A stretch of 64,000 bases of DNA from Dehalococcoidia bacterium (GCA_022824185.1 JAJEAU010000022.1:1-64000), one strand, 5' to 3'; shown: positions 49,936 to 60,410, counted from the first letter of the stretch. A program made the numbers and translations. The notes: generated from the sequence alone by a model not told the origin.

Positions 49936-50955
49936 GTGAACGGCTCTTCAGGCATATCTAATCCTCCGTCTCGCACTCTGATCAGCGCGGTCAACCTCTC
50001 GAAGCTGTACCCAGTGTCCGAGGGTTGGTTCCGACGCGATCGCAGTTTCATCCACGCTGTCGACGGAGTCTCTTTCGATCTAGCGCGCGGCGAAACCCTC
50101 GGTCTTGTCGGCGAATCCGGATGCGGGAAGACTACTACCGGCCGAATGCTCGTACGCCTCACCGAGCCCACCGATGGGCAAGTCCTCTTCAACAACGAAT
50201 CAGGCGACCTCGAAGACATCGCACACCTGAAAGGCGCTCCTCTCAAGAACTTCCGACGCCGGGCCCAGATGGTATTTCAGGATCCCTACGAGTCGATGAA
50301 CCCGAGGCGAACTATCTTCGACACGGTAGCAGAACCGCTGCACGTGCAGAAGATCGGCGACCACTCGGAGCGGTTCGAACGGGTCTCCGAGACGCTATCG
50401 ATGGTCGGACTTACACCCCCGTCATCTTTCCTCTTCCGGTTCCCGCACGAGTTGTCGGGAGGACAGCGCCAACGCGCGGCGATCGCCCGCGCGCTTGTGA
50501 TGAACCCGTCTTTCGTCGTCGCCGACGAGCCCACGTCGATGCTCGACATATCCATCAGGACAGGTATCATGCAGCTCATGGGCGAGTTGGCAGACCAATT
50601 GGGCATCAGCTACCTCTACATCACCCACGACCTGGCGGTTGCTCGATACATGTGCAGTCGCATAGCGGTGATGTATCTCGGCAAGATCGTCGAGATGGGC
50701 GAGACGGAAGAGGTCTTGAGAAATCCCGTCCACCCATACACAAAGGCGCTATTGTCGGCGGTCCCAGTTCCCGATCCCGGGGCGGACCGAGAGCCCGTGA
50801 CGATCAAAGGATCAGTCTCAGTCCCAGTCGACCCACTACCCCGCTGCAGGTTCTACGACCGCTGCCCAATCGCCGACGATTTCTGCCGAGACAACGACCA
50901 TCCCCCACTAGAAGACAAAGGCGCCGGCAGACTCGCAGCGTGCCATAAGGCATGA
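49936..50955 (+). CDS. Peptide ABC transporter ATP-binding protein, DppF type
   Basis: 339 residues from GTG 49936, four bases after the previous stop. A longer in-frame reading from 49750 lies inside the upstream ATPase gene and is rejected. Walker A GESGCGKTT near 58, signature LSGGQRQRAAIARAL, Walker B VVADEPTSMLD, H-loop YITHDL, and C-terminal Cys pattern CRFYDRCPIADDFC. Last gene of the importer operon. Confidence 0.94.
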   Translation: MNGSSGISNPPSRTLISAVNLSKLYPVSEGWFRRDRSFIHAVDGVSFDLARGETLGLVGESGCGKTTTGRMLVRLTEPTDGQVLFNNESGDLEDIAHLKGAPLKNFRRRAQMVFQDPYESMNPRRTIFDTVAEPLHVQKIGDHSERFERVSETLSMVGLTPPSSFLFRFPHELSGGQRQRAAIARALVMNPSFVVADEPTSMLDISIRTGIMQLMGELADQLGISYLYITHDLAVARYMCSRIAVMYLGKIVEMGETEEVLRNPVHPYTKALLSAVPVPDPGADREPVTIKGSVSVPVDPLPRCRFYDRCPIADDFCRDNDHPPLEDKGAGRLAACHKA

Positions 50956-51011
50956 AAAACGCAAAGCGAAGTAGGCGCGCAGGGGGAGGGGTGCCGCCAG
51001 CCGGAACTGCC

Positions 51012-51073
51012 AACAAAAAGAAGACACCCCCTCGCGGGGACGTCGGCTCAGCAATACGATCACTGAGGGGGTG
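51012..51073 (-). terminator. Terminator of the minus-strand protease gene
   Basis: On the minus strand GAGGGGGTG (51073-51065) pairs perfectly with CACCCCCTC (51033-51025), 31-base loop, followed by TCTTCTTTTTG. It lies 50 bases after the protease stop. The stem also follows the plus-strand importer operon and could slow polymerase from that side, but there is no T-run in that direction. Confidence 0.65.
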
Positions 51074-51122
51074 ACAATTAAGATTCATCATTCAATATCT
51101 ACTCCTTGAGGATTTTCGCGAA

Positions 51123-51782
51123 TCATCTGAATTGCATGTTTAATGTGTGTAACACGCACAAATCCATCGCTTTGATACACTTGTTACCCTCAGAAGATAA
51201 TCCTTCCGTGAACTGTTGTCTCGCTGTTACGACACCGACCAAAACGTCCCTATCAGTATTGGGATAGATGATCACAGGGCCTCCTGAGAAGCCCGGTGCA
51301 CTGTATCCGTCCAGAAACATTTGTCGGTTTCCTTCGATCAAGTTCATCGATATGGTAGCGCGTCGCACAAAAGGCGCAGACCGCCCTAATATCGGAGCAA
51401 GATTGAATCCTTGAGGAAATCCAAAATAATAGACCTCTTGTCCGTACTTCAACATCTTTAACCTAGTCGAAATAGGGGAGTTATTAACAATAGGAACACC
51501 AACTGTAGTCACAGCTAAATCCACATCACTGCTTCGATCGATTCCGATTATTCGTTGGCGAACACGATGCCATGCACCTTGATCTCCATCCCTTTCTTTG
51601 TGTGGACCATATAGATCGTATGTTATATGTTCATTGTCACTGGGGGGAACGATGTGTGCGGCAGTAACTAAATATTGTTTGCAGTCTACATCGAGAATCA
51701 ATGCAGTACCGTATGTTGATCTCGATGGAGATATAAATGTACGAATCGGAAATGTTCTAAATAGTATGTCGAATGGTTGCAT
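51123..51782 (-). CDS. Trypsin-like serine protease, AT-rich and probably acquired
   Basis: 219 residues from ATG 51782, with AGAGGA nine bases upstream; GTG 51821 is an alternative. The catalytic triad of a chymotrypsin-fold protease is visible: His in LVTAAHIV near 43, Asp in SSDVDLAVTTVG near 87, and Ser in APGFSGGPVIIY near 164. No signal peptide or PDZ domain, so it seems to be a stand-alone cytoplasmic protease. The region is clearly AT-richer than both sides and its codon use differs, pointing to recent transfer. It has its own terminator and no operon partner. A defence or regulatory role is possible but unproven. Confidence 0.82.
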   Translation of the reverse strand: MQPFDILFRTFPIRTFISPSRSTYGTALILDVDCKQYLVTAAHIVPPSDNEHITYDLYGPHKERDGDQGAWHRVRQRIIGIDRSSDVDLAVTTVGVPIVNNSPISTRLKMLKYGQEVYYFGFPQGFNLAPILGRSAPFVRRATISMNLIEGNRQMFLDGYSAPGFSGGPVIIYPNTDRDVLVGVVTARQQFTEGLSSEGNKCIKAMDLCVLHTLNMQFR

Positions 51783-51940
51783 ATCAAGATTTCCTCTCTT
51801 GTCGCTGATTGTTTTTGTCACTGAACAGACGGCCGTTTGTCGAAGATGACCTTTGTCTTGATCCTATAAGCCCTATTCGCGTGCAATGTTGTCACTTGTG
51901 ATCTAAAAACCGGCGAACCTACTGACGACCGTCTATTGGT

Positions 51941-52333
51941 TTACCGATCCTCCCCCACCCCCTCCAAAACCACCCTACCCAAAACAGCCTCATCCCCCAT
52001 AACCACCGTAGCCCCCACAACCTCACCCATTATCTCAATCCGACCAGCAACAACATCCACCCGCTCAAACTCCCCATCCTCCAACTCGTAAACCCGCGTA
52101 CCTTGAGCCGTCAACCCAATCGCTTCGAGATGTCGCCGCGGCACAACACAATCAACCACACCCGGATCAATCCGAAACCGCCCCGTCCAACTCCGCTCCG
52201 GCTCAGCCATACTCCGAACCGTAGCCGTAACATGCGTCGCACCACCCAAATCCAACCCAGACCGCCTAACCAACATCCTCATCCCGTCCATCCATGCAAA
52301 CTCAAGGCCGACTCCCCTTACCCCCATGCACAC
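51941..52333 (-). pseudogene. Decayed retropepsin-like aspartic protease (clan AA)
   Basis: A 130-codon ORF whose middle and end resemble small clan-AA aspartic proteases: THVTATVR, then VDCVVPRRHLEAIGLTAQG, VYELEDGEF and AGRIEIMGEVVGATVVMGDEAVLG. The catalytic Asp-Thr-Gly is changed (FRIDPGVVDC, so DPG where DTG is expected), and the C-terminus stops just after LGRVVLEGVG, short of the usual end. The N-terminal 25-35 residues look unrelated and overlap the next ORF. I regard it as inactive; identification is from memory of the family pattern. Confidence 0.5.
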
Positions 52334-52862
52334 TAGGCTCCGAGCACCACTTCAACCGCAGCAGCTCCAACGCATCCATCACCTTCTCCTCCGGCAGCCC
52401 CAGCAAATCCACCAGCACCCGACGGTCAAGCTCCTTCCGACTATCATCCCGATACGCCTCATTCGCCGGCAGAAACTCCCTATACCGCATATCGTCGAAT
52501 ATCGACTCCGCCACCTGCAACTGAGCATCCGACAACGACGTCACATCCAACGTCGGCATCGTCCGAATCGCAGTTATCGGCATGCTCCCCCGACCCGCTT
52601 GCTGACGGCTTGAGTGCCACCAGTAGAGCAACAATCCCAAGGTCACCCGTTCCCCCAGATACGGAATCCCCTCCAACAACAAGCTCCGATCAACCACCCC
52701 GTCATCACCCGAAACCTGCGACCCGAGCCACCCAAAAGCAGCAGCCCTCAAGCTCCGCTCAAGATCCAAGTCATAATCCAAAACCATCCAGCGAATTATA
52801 AGCTCCAACCAACACCCCCACATCCAGGGCAACCAAAAACTCATCGACACCAACCACCACAT
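52302..52862 (-). pseudogene. Remnant resembling restriction-modification proteins
   Basis: A 186-codon ORF with no complete domain. The last 100 residues (LLLYWWHSSRQQAGRGSM, then LDVTSLSDAQL, IFDDMRYREFLPANEAYRD, LDRRVLVDLLGLP and KWCSEPSVHGGK) match what I remember of the C-terminal end of large adenine-specific DNA methyltransferase-like proteins. Residues 33-70 (LERSLRAAAFGWLGSQV...RVTL) resemble the start of HNH-type restriction endonucleases. The first 30 residues are Trp/Leu-rich and odd. This looks like a fusion of two decayed gene ends, next to tRNA-Ser(GCT). Confidence 0.45.
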
Positions 52863-52875
52863 CCCATCAATCTAA

Positions 52876-52968
52876 TGGCGGAGGGTGCGGGATTCGAACC
52901 CGCGAGGGGGCTCAACACCCCCAACCCGCTTAGCAGGCGGGCGCACTAGGCCTCTATGCGAACCCTCC
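52876..52968 (-). tRNA. tRNA-Ser (GCT)
   Basis: 93 nt, class II, encoded CCA (52876-52878). Acceptor GGAGGGT/ACCCTCC; stem CCCGC/GCGGG and loop CTGCTAA give anticodon GCU, reading AGC/AGU. The 3' side faces the decayed restriction-like ORF, consistent with tRNA 3'-end targeting by a mobile element, although no attachment-site repeat was found. Confidence 0.95.
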
Positions 52969-53027
52969 GCGGTCTGATACTCCCCATTCTAAACCCCGTT
53001 CAAACTAACGCCTGCCCACGATGATGC

Positions 53028-53798
53028 TCATCTCAACGCATGTTTGGTGCGCAGAACGTTCAAATAGACGCGTCTAGACAATTCCAGAAACCCTAACTTT
53101 TCAGCGACGCGCAACGAAGCCCAATTGTCTTCCCCCGCGCTCCAAACAGGGATGCGGCCAGCCCCCTGAATCTCTTCGGCGACAATGCTCGCACAAGCCG
53201 TGGCGAATCCCCTCCCGCGGTAAGCCTTATCCGTTTTTGCTCCGATGTCACCAAACCTCTCCGACAAGGCGTTCGTGTGTGCCAACGCCCTCAACTTCCC
53301 ATGCACGATGGCCCCAGCGGCTGCGCCATCGGCAAAAAGCTCGCCAAAAGTCGCGTAGCCAAGTTCCTGAGGCTGCCAGTTCGAAGCGAGTAACAGATCA
53401 ACATCCCGCATACTCAATAATCTGACGTAGGGAAGAGCATGAGGAGGCACGGGCTTCGTCAACGAATGGTAAATGTCCTCATAGAGTCGCACTTCGACAT
53501 CCTCTTCTTCCCGTATCAAAGCGGCCAATGGATCGGCCAAATCTCTTGAAACGTTCGGCGACATCGAGCGTTCGAACCAACCATCGATCCTTTGCAGCAG
53601 TCTCAACACCGCGTCGGCGTCTCGCCCATAACACCAAGGTTCATCTGGCAAAACGTGCGATCGGACCACGGCAGCGTCGAAATGCGAGACTGGCCCATCG
53701 ACAAGCGCTTCAGCTAACCCTCGACGCAAGAGGCTAACCGGGATCACGGTTTCCGGTGTATCACCCAGAGCGTCAGCAACGGGGCGCTCCACCCTCAC
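53028..53798 (-). CDS. GNAT-family N-acetyltransferase
   Basis: 256 residues. The N-terminal 140 residues are not GNAT-like to the eye. The C-terminal part has KTDKAYRGRGFATACASIVAEEI (acetyl-CoA loop) and PVWSAGEDNWASLRVAEKLGFLELSRR, typical of a GNAT subgroup. Acceptor unknown. The start overlaps the stop of the ABC-2 permease gene by 4 bases, so it is the third gene of the exporter operon. Modification of the exported compound is a possible link. Confidence 0.85.
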   Translation of the reverse strand: MRVERPVADALGDTPETVIPVSLLRRGLAEALVDGPVSHFDAAVVRSHVLPDEPWCYGRDADAVLRLLQRIDGWFERSMSPNVSRDLADPLAALIREEEDVEVRLYEDIYHSLTKPVPPHALPYVRLLSMRDVDLLLASNWQPQELGYATFGELFADGAAAGAIVHGKLRALAHTNALSERFGDIGAKTDKAYRGRGFATACASIVAEEIQGAGRIPVWSAGEDNWASLRVAEKLGFLELSRRVYLNVLRTKHALR

Positions 53799-54628
53799 TT
53801 AATCAACTTCCGCTTCAGCAAAACATACGACAGCGGCAAAACAACAGCGATCATCCCCAAAAGGAACACCACGTCCCAAATCAATCCCGCCTCATAAACG
53901 TTCGTCGAAAATGCTCGACTCAGATTCACCGCAGGCGCCAAAGGTATGAAGTTCGACACCATCCGCGCCCAATCCGGCAGCACCTCAAACGGATAGAAAA
54001 TCCCGCTGAACATGAACATCGGCGTCCCGACGACGGTAAAGACCAACGTCACGAACGCAACATGCGGCGCAGTCGATGAGAACAAAAATCCCACCGCGCC
54101 AAACAGCACAGATACCAAAAAAACCGGTATCACCACAAACACAACCGTCCACTCGTTGATCCATCCAAACGCCACCGCAATCGTGGCGATCGAAGCCATG
54201 CTGATGAATGCCCGCGTCGTCGCGAACGCAATATCGGCGATCAGCACCTCCAACACCGACAGTGGAGCGGTCAACTGCGTGTCGTAGAGCTGATTCTCCA
54301 TCCGGTTGTACGCCCCCATCGAACACTCGACCATCGGCACAAACATCGCCGACCCCACGATTATCCCCGGTGCCACGAACTCGGGATACGGTATCTCCGT
54401 TCCCGGAACCGTCGGCACCAACCGTCCAATCCCGACACCAACGCCGATCATCATCACAACTGGCTCGATGAAGAGAAATGCCACGGCATACTTCCAAAAC
54501 CGCATGAACGCGAACCAATGGCGCAACCAGAGCGCGGTGATCGACCGAAAGCGGATGCCGGCAAACGTCCGCAGCTCCGTCCGCTGCGACGTCAAAAAGG
54601 TTACTTCGGTGTTGCGGGAGACTGACAT
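53795..54628 (-). CDS. ABC-2 type exporter permease
   Basis: 277 residues with six predicted membrane segments (around 38-58, 72-95, 120-145, 150-172, 180-200 and 248-268). NodJ/DRA-type features are seen: GIIVGSAMFVPMVECSMGAYNRM and FSGIFYPFEVLP. It forms the membrane part of a drug, lipid or polysaccharide exporter with the ATPase encoded 17 bases upstream. Confidence 0.9.
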   Translation of the reverse strand: MSVSRNTEVTFLTSQRTELRTFAGIRFRSITALWLRHWFAFMRFWKYAVAFLFIEPVVMMIGVGVGIGRLVPTVPGTEIPYPEFVAPGIIVGSAMFVPMVECSMGAYNRMENQLYDTQLTAPLSVLEVLIADIAFATTRAFISMASIATIAVAFGWINEWTVVFVVIPVFLVSVLFGAVGFLFSSTAPHVAFVTLVFTVVGTPMFMFSGIFYPFEVLPDWARMVSNFIPLAPAVNLSRAFSTNVYEAGLIWDVVFLLGMIAVVLPLSYVLLKRKLIK

Positions 54629-54645
54629 TGTTACGCCACGCTATC

Positions 54646-55632
54646 CTACTCGTCCCTCATCTCGCGACCCGTCAGCACCAGAAACACGTCCTCCAGGTGT
54701 GCCGGACGATACGTCACGCGCATCGGAACCAAACCCGTCAACGTCGAAACATCCGGCTGCGAACCCTTCGGCGCCGTCACCAAAAAACGCGGTCCGACCT
54801 CGCTGAAATCCCGACCCTCTTCCTCCAGCTTGCGCCTCAGCAACCGACGATCCTCGCGGGTGGCGTCTTCGCTCACATGCAAGATCGCAACCTCTGCGCC
54901 AACATGATGTCGAACCACCTCGTCAGGCTCCCCGATATCGAGAATCTGACCATGATCCATGATCGCCAACCGATCGCAAAGCGTCTCCGCCTCGATCATG
55001 TAATGCGTCGACATGATGATCGTAACCCCAGCCTCCTTAAGCGCACCAAGCTGCTCCCAAACCCGATTCCGACTCTGCGGATCCAAGCCCGTCGTCGGCT
55101 CGTCCATCACCAATAGCTGCGGACTCGACATCATCGCACGCGCTATCGCCAACCGACGCTTCATCCCGCCCGACAACGCATATATGCTCGCATCGGCCCG
55201 CGTCTCCAGATTGAAAAATCCCAAAACCTCTCGCGTCCGACTTATCGACTCCCGATACGACAATCCCGCCAGATAACCGTGCATCTCCAAGTTGCGACGC
55301 ACCACCAGCGTGTTGTCCAATCCGTCGTGCTGCGTCACTACGCCTATCTCGTTGCGAACATCCCGACCCGATCGCCCAACGTCCAAACCCGCAACATACA
55401 CCGATCCCGAGGTCGACGGCGACAACCCAGCCAACATCCGCATCGTCGTCGTCTTGCCCGCTCCGTTCGGTCCCAACAAACCGAACGTCTCGCCCTGCAT
55501 CACCGAAAACGTGATCCCGTCCACCGCTCGCAACTCGGCGTAATCCTTCACCAATCCAGACACCCGAACGACATGACCGTTGCTCTGCGCAGCGGATGTA
55601 GTTGTAGTTTCAGTTTCAGTCGTAGCGGTCAT
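54646..55632 (-). CDS. ABC-2 type exporter ATP-binding protein
   Basis: 328 residues. Walker A GLLGPNGAGKTTT near 52, Q-loop VVTQHDGLDN, signature LSGGMKRRLAIARAM near 152, Walker B LLVMDEPTTGLDP and H-loop STHYM. Belongs to the DrrA/NodI-like group. The N-terminus is a Thr/Ser-rich tail (about 1-20). I start at ATG 55632 because GGGGGAG is eight bases upstream; ATG 55638 is only two bases from it. Confidence 0.93.
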   Translation of the reverse strand: MTATTETETTTTSAAQSNGHVVRVSGLVKDYAELRAVDGITFSVMQGETFGLLGPNGAGKTTTMRMLAGLSPSTSGSVYVAGLDVGRSGRDVRNEIGVVTQHDGLDNTLVVRRNLEMHGYLAGLSYRESISRTREVLGFFNLETRADASIYALSGGMKRRLAIARAMMSSPQLLVMDEPTTGLDPQSRNRVWEQLGALKEAGVTIIMSTHYMIEAETLCDRLAIMDHGQILDIGEPDEVVRHHVGAEVAILHVSEDATREDRRLLRRKLEEEGRDFSEVGPRFLVTAPKGSQPDVSTLTGLVPMRVTYRPAHLEDVFLVLTGREMRDE

Positions 55633-55638
55633 GTACAT

Positions 55639-56054
55639 GGCTCCCCCAACCAGCGCGAGGGGCGGGGACGATGCCCCTTCTCATGAAATGGCGGAGCACG
55701 AATGGGAGACTAGGGCAAGCCTCCCAATCTAACCATACGATTCTAGCCCCTCAAACCGAATTCTTCACACTTCCCCATCGACCGCAGACCCTAAAAACCC
55801 GCTCAGTCACGCGCGGAAAACGACGACCAACCACCGCACTCGATACCGACCGACTCTTGGATCGCCTCCGGTGCGGGAAGTCTCAATAACACCGTGCCCG
55901 CGGACTTAGTTGTGCGGATGGGATTGCCTACAACAAAGAAGCACGCTCTGATACTGGCGATCAGGATCCATCGGGTAACATTGCACATCAGAAAGTCGAT
56001 AGGGCACCAATTCGCCGCTTCAATACAAGCTTCTTATAAACGATATAGAACTCA
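55639..56054 (+). other. Divergent intergenic region before the giant surface protein gene
   Basis: 416 bases without a supported gene. It includes an inverted repeat TGGGAG/CTCCCA near 55703-55728 in the leader of the ABC-2 operon. An AT-rich stretch with TATAAA (56034-56039) just before the giant gene could be its -10, but no convincing -35 is found. Confidence 0.4.
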
Positions 56055-59000
56055 ATGTCTATCCTTCGAACCAACTCTTGGCGCGTCGGAACAATCTTGT
56101 TCGTTTCGTGGTTACTGCTGATCGTCGTCTATGCCATCAACTACGCGCAAGCCGAGTCCGTACCAACCGGCGACGACACACAACCATTGTCGGATCCCAC
56201 CATTCACCTCACGACTCTCGCCTCCGCTGTCCCTCAGGCGATCGATCCCACCGACATCGACATCGCAATCACGGGCACCCGCAAAGACCCCGACAACCAC
56301 ATCGGCTTCTGGGACATCACCATCCGGAACAGTTCCTCAACCGACGCCACCATCGCAATCAGTGCATTCACCAGCAACGGTTCCGATGTCTCCGAAAACT
56401 CCGGCGCATGCACCAGCGACGGCGACGTGTGGTTATGCGACGTCACCGCAAACGGTCAACTGGACGTCGCACTGCAAGCTTCGATCCGTTTCCTCTGCGA
56501 AGGCTCTCGGGTCAGACTCACCATCGCCGCATCCGTCGATGGCCAGACCATCAACCCGTCAAGATCCAGTCGAATCCTTTCCCACCGACAGTTCAACTGT
56601 CCCGACATCACGCTCTCAAACCCCTCTTACGACACGAACCTCAACATGGCTTCGTGGTCGGTATCCGTCGAAAAAACTCTCCTCGAACCCGACCCCGGTA
56701 TCGACATCTCTTTCCCCGCCGGATCTCTGTTCTCCAATCTGCCTGTTGGTTGCAGTTCTTCCAACTCCACAGTCACATGCAACGTGTCCACCTTCGGGAA
56801 CTCAACGGAGACCTTCACTGTCCGACGCACCACTGGTCAGAGTTGCACGACGCAGGTCTTGAACGTGATGCCAGTTGCAAACTTCAACTCCGACAGCGCG
56901 GCCATTCCAATCCGGCCGGGTAACGGGTTGAACATAAATGTCCCTGCCATCGACCCATGCATCGCGCGTATCGAAATCCAGCCCCAGAACTTCGAATCTA
57001 CCGCTGGCTCTAGTTCGCGCCTTGAGTTGAAAGCCTTCGACGCTAGCGACACATCGTTGAAAAACCTACCAGTTGCGGCTTCGGTGACGTGGTCAGCCAG
57101 CTTCGGCACGATAACGACCGAAGGCAAGAGCTCAGCGACATACACCGCTCCCGAAGTGCCTTCACAGTCCGAAGACCTGATCTCCGTGATCGTGTCTTAC
57201 GCTGGCAACTCTTTCTCCGCTCAGTCGACAGTAGATGTCGCAACATCGGAACCAACTGCAACGCCAACAGCCACGGCATCTCCAACGGCGTCCGCCACGC
57301 CGACTCCTACCTCCACCCCGACGCCGACGCCGACGGCCACGTCAACTCCAACGGCATCGGCCACATCGACTCCCAGTCCAACCCCAACGTTGTCCCCGAC
57401 GCCGACGGCCACGTCAACTCCAACGGCGTCCGCCACTTCGACTCCGAGTCCAACCCCTACGTTGTCCCCGACGCCGACGGATACCGCATCACCGACGCCA
57501 ACTGCCACTTCGACCCCTACGCCGTCTCCGACGCCGACGGATGCCGCATCACCGACCCCGACAACCACGCCGACTCCTACAGCGACTGCCACGTCGATTC
57601 CCACTCAGACCCCTACGCTGTCTCCTACGCCGACGGAAGCAGCCTCTCCGACGCCGACCGCCACGTCAACCCCTACTGCGTCCTCCACGTCGACTCCGAC
57701 TCCGACCTCTACGTTGTCTCCGACGCCAACGGATACCGCATCCCCGACCCCGACTTACACACCAACGCCGACACCGACTCCCTCCCCAACTCATACCGCT
57801 ACGGCTACGCCGACTCATACCGCTTCGCCAACACCCACGCCCATGCCATCAAATTTGACCGTTCGATTTGATTCTTTGACTAATGAGGGAGCTTCGATTG
57901 CCTGGGAGTTTGACCAGACGCCACAGACCGTGGTTGTTCGGTATGAACTGAGGTGGAGTGGGCCGACGAGCGGAACAACAGAATCGCTGGTGCAAGTACA
58001 ACCGCCAATGATGACATACACGATCCCCAATATTGAAGCTCGGACGCGATACCGAATTGAGGTGAAGGCGGTATTCTCCGACGGCTCGGAATCGACAACG
58101 GAGGTTCACTACAAATTTGATGTGCCTCGCGATCCGATCGGCGAAATCGCGTCAGTTGAAGCCGACATGGTGGTCGTCGGGTGGGAGAGTCCGACTGTTG
58201 AGACAGGAACGATAAGACGACCAGTCAACAGTTACGAGATATCGTGGCAGGAAACTGGATCTACCGAAGGCGTAAGTACTAAAGTCCTCGATTCAACTTC
58301 TACCTCGTACACAATCACAGGCCTAAAACCGGGCGCGACCTACGAGATATCCCTGAGGGCGCGTAACCCGTTAGGTTACAGCGGCGCGTACGGCACGACC
58401 GTTACAACGGATCAGCTCGAGTTGACACCAACGGAGACCCCCACCGCAACACCATCCCCCACCCCATCGCCAGACACAGGAACTGACGAACTGCAGTTGG
58501 AGTTCCAGGATCTCAACGCTGACGGCGTAACTGTGGTTTGGAAGGTGCCTTCGAACCAAGAAACTCAAATCAGAGGATTTGAGCTGAGTTGGTCTCCTAC
58601 AACCACAGGGGCGCCGGAATTTCCCATCACATTGGCATCCAACCGGCGGAGTTACACGCTTCCCAACGTAGAAAACGACATTCTCTACAACGTCCTGTTA
58701 GTGGCTGTTCTCAATGACGATGTTCGCGTCGACAGCAAAACCTCAATGAGAGTGGTTGTACCACGCCAACCCGTAGCACGCAGGGAACTGATTTCGCCAA
58801 CTATGGTGAAAATCTCTTGGGACGGTCCGATTCTGGCAGTCGGGGCAGTCAAGCGCCCTGTGAGCGGTTACAAACTCACTTGGAAAAAGGGTCAGGACGG
58901 TTCCCCGACATCATTCGTGATGCTGCCTCCCGAAACTCGATCTCACATTGTCGGAGAATTGGAACCTGCCGTGCTCTACGAGTTTGCACTAGTAGCTTTC

Positions 59001-60410
59001 AATGATCTCGGAACCGGAGAGGCGGCCGTATTTGTGATTGAAACGTTGCCGATACCGGTTTCGCCGACTCCTACTCCTACCGCAACGGAATCGCCGCCCA
59101 TCGTGGTGTTTCCTACCCCTACGTTTACCCCGACGCCTACATCATCTACACCGTTCACTGCGAGCAGTTCAACTCCACGACGTCGAAGTTCGAACAGTCG
59201 AGACGTCGACCCAGATCCGCCAGAAGACTTCGGGGCGGAAAAGGGTCGCGAAGGTGTAGTCGTTTACTGGGACAATCCCCGATGGGATGGCGGCTACAAA
59301 ATACTCGCCTACACCGTCGATTGGTACCCGGAACCGCCACCGTTCCCGATGTTCCTTCCGCCATCGGCGCGTTCGACCAGGATCTACGGACTAAAAGCAG
59401 ATGTCAACTACCGCATGCGCGTGCGTGCATTGAATCGTAGAGACGACAGCCTTCCGGCCGCTACAAGGATCAAACTCACGAACACACTGGTCAGGTTTCG
59501 AAGTAGCGCCCCATTTACCGGCTCAATCTCATACGGTCGAGGCATTACCCTCAAAAACCAATCCCAACTGCCAGGATTCGAGATCCACGCCGATGCCCAA
59601 ACAATGTTCTGGGGCGACCACTTAATCGTCACCATCAATCGTTCGCCAAGGGAAAGCACTCCGCTCAACCCCGACAAACCCGAAACATGGATAATCGCCT
59701 CCGACCACTTCGAGCTTGAGGCCACGGCAGCTTCCAGACGCCACCGCTTCAACGACGAAGCAGTTTCCTACCAATTCCCGGCGCCCATCAAAATCTGCAT
59801 CGAACCCGAAATTTTCGATGCAATCCCAATCGTCGACTACTCCGTCGCACAACTCACCAACGACACCACGCAGATACACGACAGCACGCCAATCAACAAA
59901 AACGGCGCGACATGGGTCTGCGCGACGGCACGACAACTAGACCTCTATAAACCGAACGTGTTCGCCGTCGTAACCCGTCCATCACTCACGCCACAAGAGG
60001 CCATCAGGTCGAACGAAAGCCAAAGACCCGAAGCAAAAGCCGGTTACGCGGCCCTAATTGTGGGCATGGGCTCGTGGCTGATGGCGATGGCCGTTATGGG
60101 CATCAATCACAAATCACACGCGGCGGCGGATTCAAAACCGGATGGATCGCCAACAACTTGCTCGGACCTGACGACGGATTGTTCGTCGCATGGCGAACCG
60201 TCGGCTCACACAAAAAAGCATCGCCCGCAGGCAACGGAACCGACTCGTCAGGACCGTAAACCGCCGTCATCTCCCCCTCGATGCAAAACATCGTCTCCTC
60301 ATGCGCCGGATGGTAATGATTGGGAGTATGCGCCCCAGCCGAAAAACTCAACTCGGAAAAATACGAACTCCTCGCCCCACGCGAATCATCCACCATATCC
60401 ACCCGCATAA
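56055..60410 (+). CDS. Giant cell-surface protein with Thr/Pro linkers and Fn3 domains
   Basis: 1451 residues. An N-terminal membrane/signal segment ([20 protein letters not shown], about 11-30) is followed by a beta-rich region with paired Cys (about 60-300), a bacterial Ig-like domain (about 305-395), a 200-residue Ser/Thr/Pro-repeat linker (about 399-597), two Fn3 domains (about 599-785), a short linker, two more Fn3 domains (about 812-995), a third linker with [11 protein letters not shown], an Arg/Ser patch, a fifth Fn3 (about 1049-1145), an unassigned domain (about 1150-1325) and a C-terminal membrane helix (about 1331-1349). The last 100 residues are low-complexity and antisense to the cupin gene. 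Probably an extended surface adhesin or scaffold. Confidence 0.85.
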   Translation: MSILRTNSWRVGTILFVSWLLLIVVYAINYAQAESVPTGDDTQPLSDPTIHLTTLASAVPQAIDPTDIDIAITGTRKDPDNHIGFWDITIRNSSSTDATIAISAFTSNGSDVSENSGACTSDGDVWLCDVTANGQLDVALQASIRFLCEGSRVRLTIAASVDGQTINPSRSSRILSHRQFNCPDITLSNPSYDTNLNMASWSVSVEKTLLEPDPGIDISFPAGSLFSNLPVGCSSSNSTVTCNVSTFGNSTETFTVRRTTGQSCTTQVLNVMPVANFNSDSAAIPIRPGNGLNINVPAIDPCIARIEIQPQNFESTAGSSSRLELKAFDASDTSLKNLPVAASVTWSASFGTITTEGKSSATYTAPEVPSQSEDLISVIVSYAGNSFSAQSTVDVATSEPTATPTATASPTASATPTPTSTPTPTPTATSTPTASATSTPSPTPTLSPTPTATSTPTASATSTPSPTPTLSPTPTDTASPTPTATSTPTPSPTPTDAASPTPTTTPTPTATATSIPTQTPTLSPTPTEAASPTPTATSTPTASSTSTPTPTSTLSPTPTDTASPTPTYTPTPTPTPSPTHTATATPTHTASPTPTPMPSNLTVRFDSLTNEGASIAWEFDQTPQTVVVRYELRWSGPTSGTTESLVQVQPPMMTYTIPNIEARTRYRIEVKAVFSDGSESTTEVHYKFDVPRDPIGEIASVEADMVVVGWESPTVETGTIRRPVNSYEISWQETGSTEGVSTKVLDSTSTSYTITGLKPGATYEISLRARNPLGYSGAYGTTVTTDQLELTPTETPTATPSPTPSPDTGTDELQLEFQDLNADGVTVVWKVPSNQETQIRGFELSWSPTTTGAPEFPITLASNRRSYTLPNVENDILYNVLLVAVLNDDVRVDSKTSMRVVVPRQPVARRELISPTMVKISWDGPILAVGAVKRPVSGYKLTWKKGQDGSPTSFVMLPPETRSHIVGELEPAVLYEFALVAFNDLGTGEAAVFVIETLPIPVSPTPTPTATESPPIVVFPTPTFTPTPTSSTPFTASSSTPRRRSSNSRDVDPDPPEDFGAEKGREGVVVYWDNPRWDGGYKILAYTVDWYPEPPPFPMFLPPSARSTRIYGLKADVNYRMRVRALNRRDDSLPAATRIKLTNTLVRFRSSAPFTGSISYGRGITLKNQSQLPGFEIHADAQTMFWGDHLIVTINRSPRESTPLNPDKPETWIIASDHFELEATAASRRHRFNDEAVSYQFPAPIKICIEPEIFDAIPIVDYSVAQLTNDTTQIHDSTPINKNGATWVCATARQLDLYKPNVFAVVTRPSLTPQEAIRSNESQRPEAKAGYAALIVGMGSWLMAMAVMGINHKSHAAADSKPDGSPTTCSDLTTDCSSHGEPSAHTKKHRPQATEPTRQDRKPPSSPPRCKTSSPHAPDGNDWEYAPQPKNSTRKNTNSSPHANHPPYPPA
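57240..57846 (+). repeat. Thr/Pro-coding tandem repeat tract
   Basis: Degenerate repeats built from ACxCCx codon pairs encode TPT/SPTP/ATST units. The clearest period is 72 nt: CGACGGCCACGTCAACTCCA begins at 57331 and again at 57403. Later copies vary and are shorter. Such tracts change length by slippage and give a flexible, probably glycosylated stalk. Confidence 0.85.

Noticed and set aside
52876-52968. Integrated element with att repeats at tRNA-Ser(GCT)
   Set aside because: I found no second copy of the tRNA 3' end and no integrase nearby, so an integrated element is not claimed.
57221-57604. Minus-strand Val/Gly-repeat ORF (and a plus-strand Arg-rich one at 57235-57858)
   Set aside because: Frame shadows of the Thr/Pro-coding repeat.
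57240-57846. Possible CRISPR-like or satellite array
   Set aside because: The repeats are in frame, codon-based and degenerate, with no fixed spacers; they encode a Thr/Pro linker.
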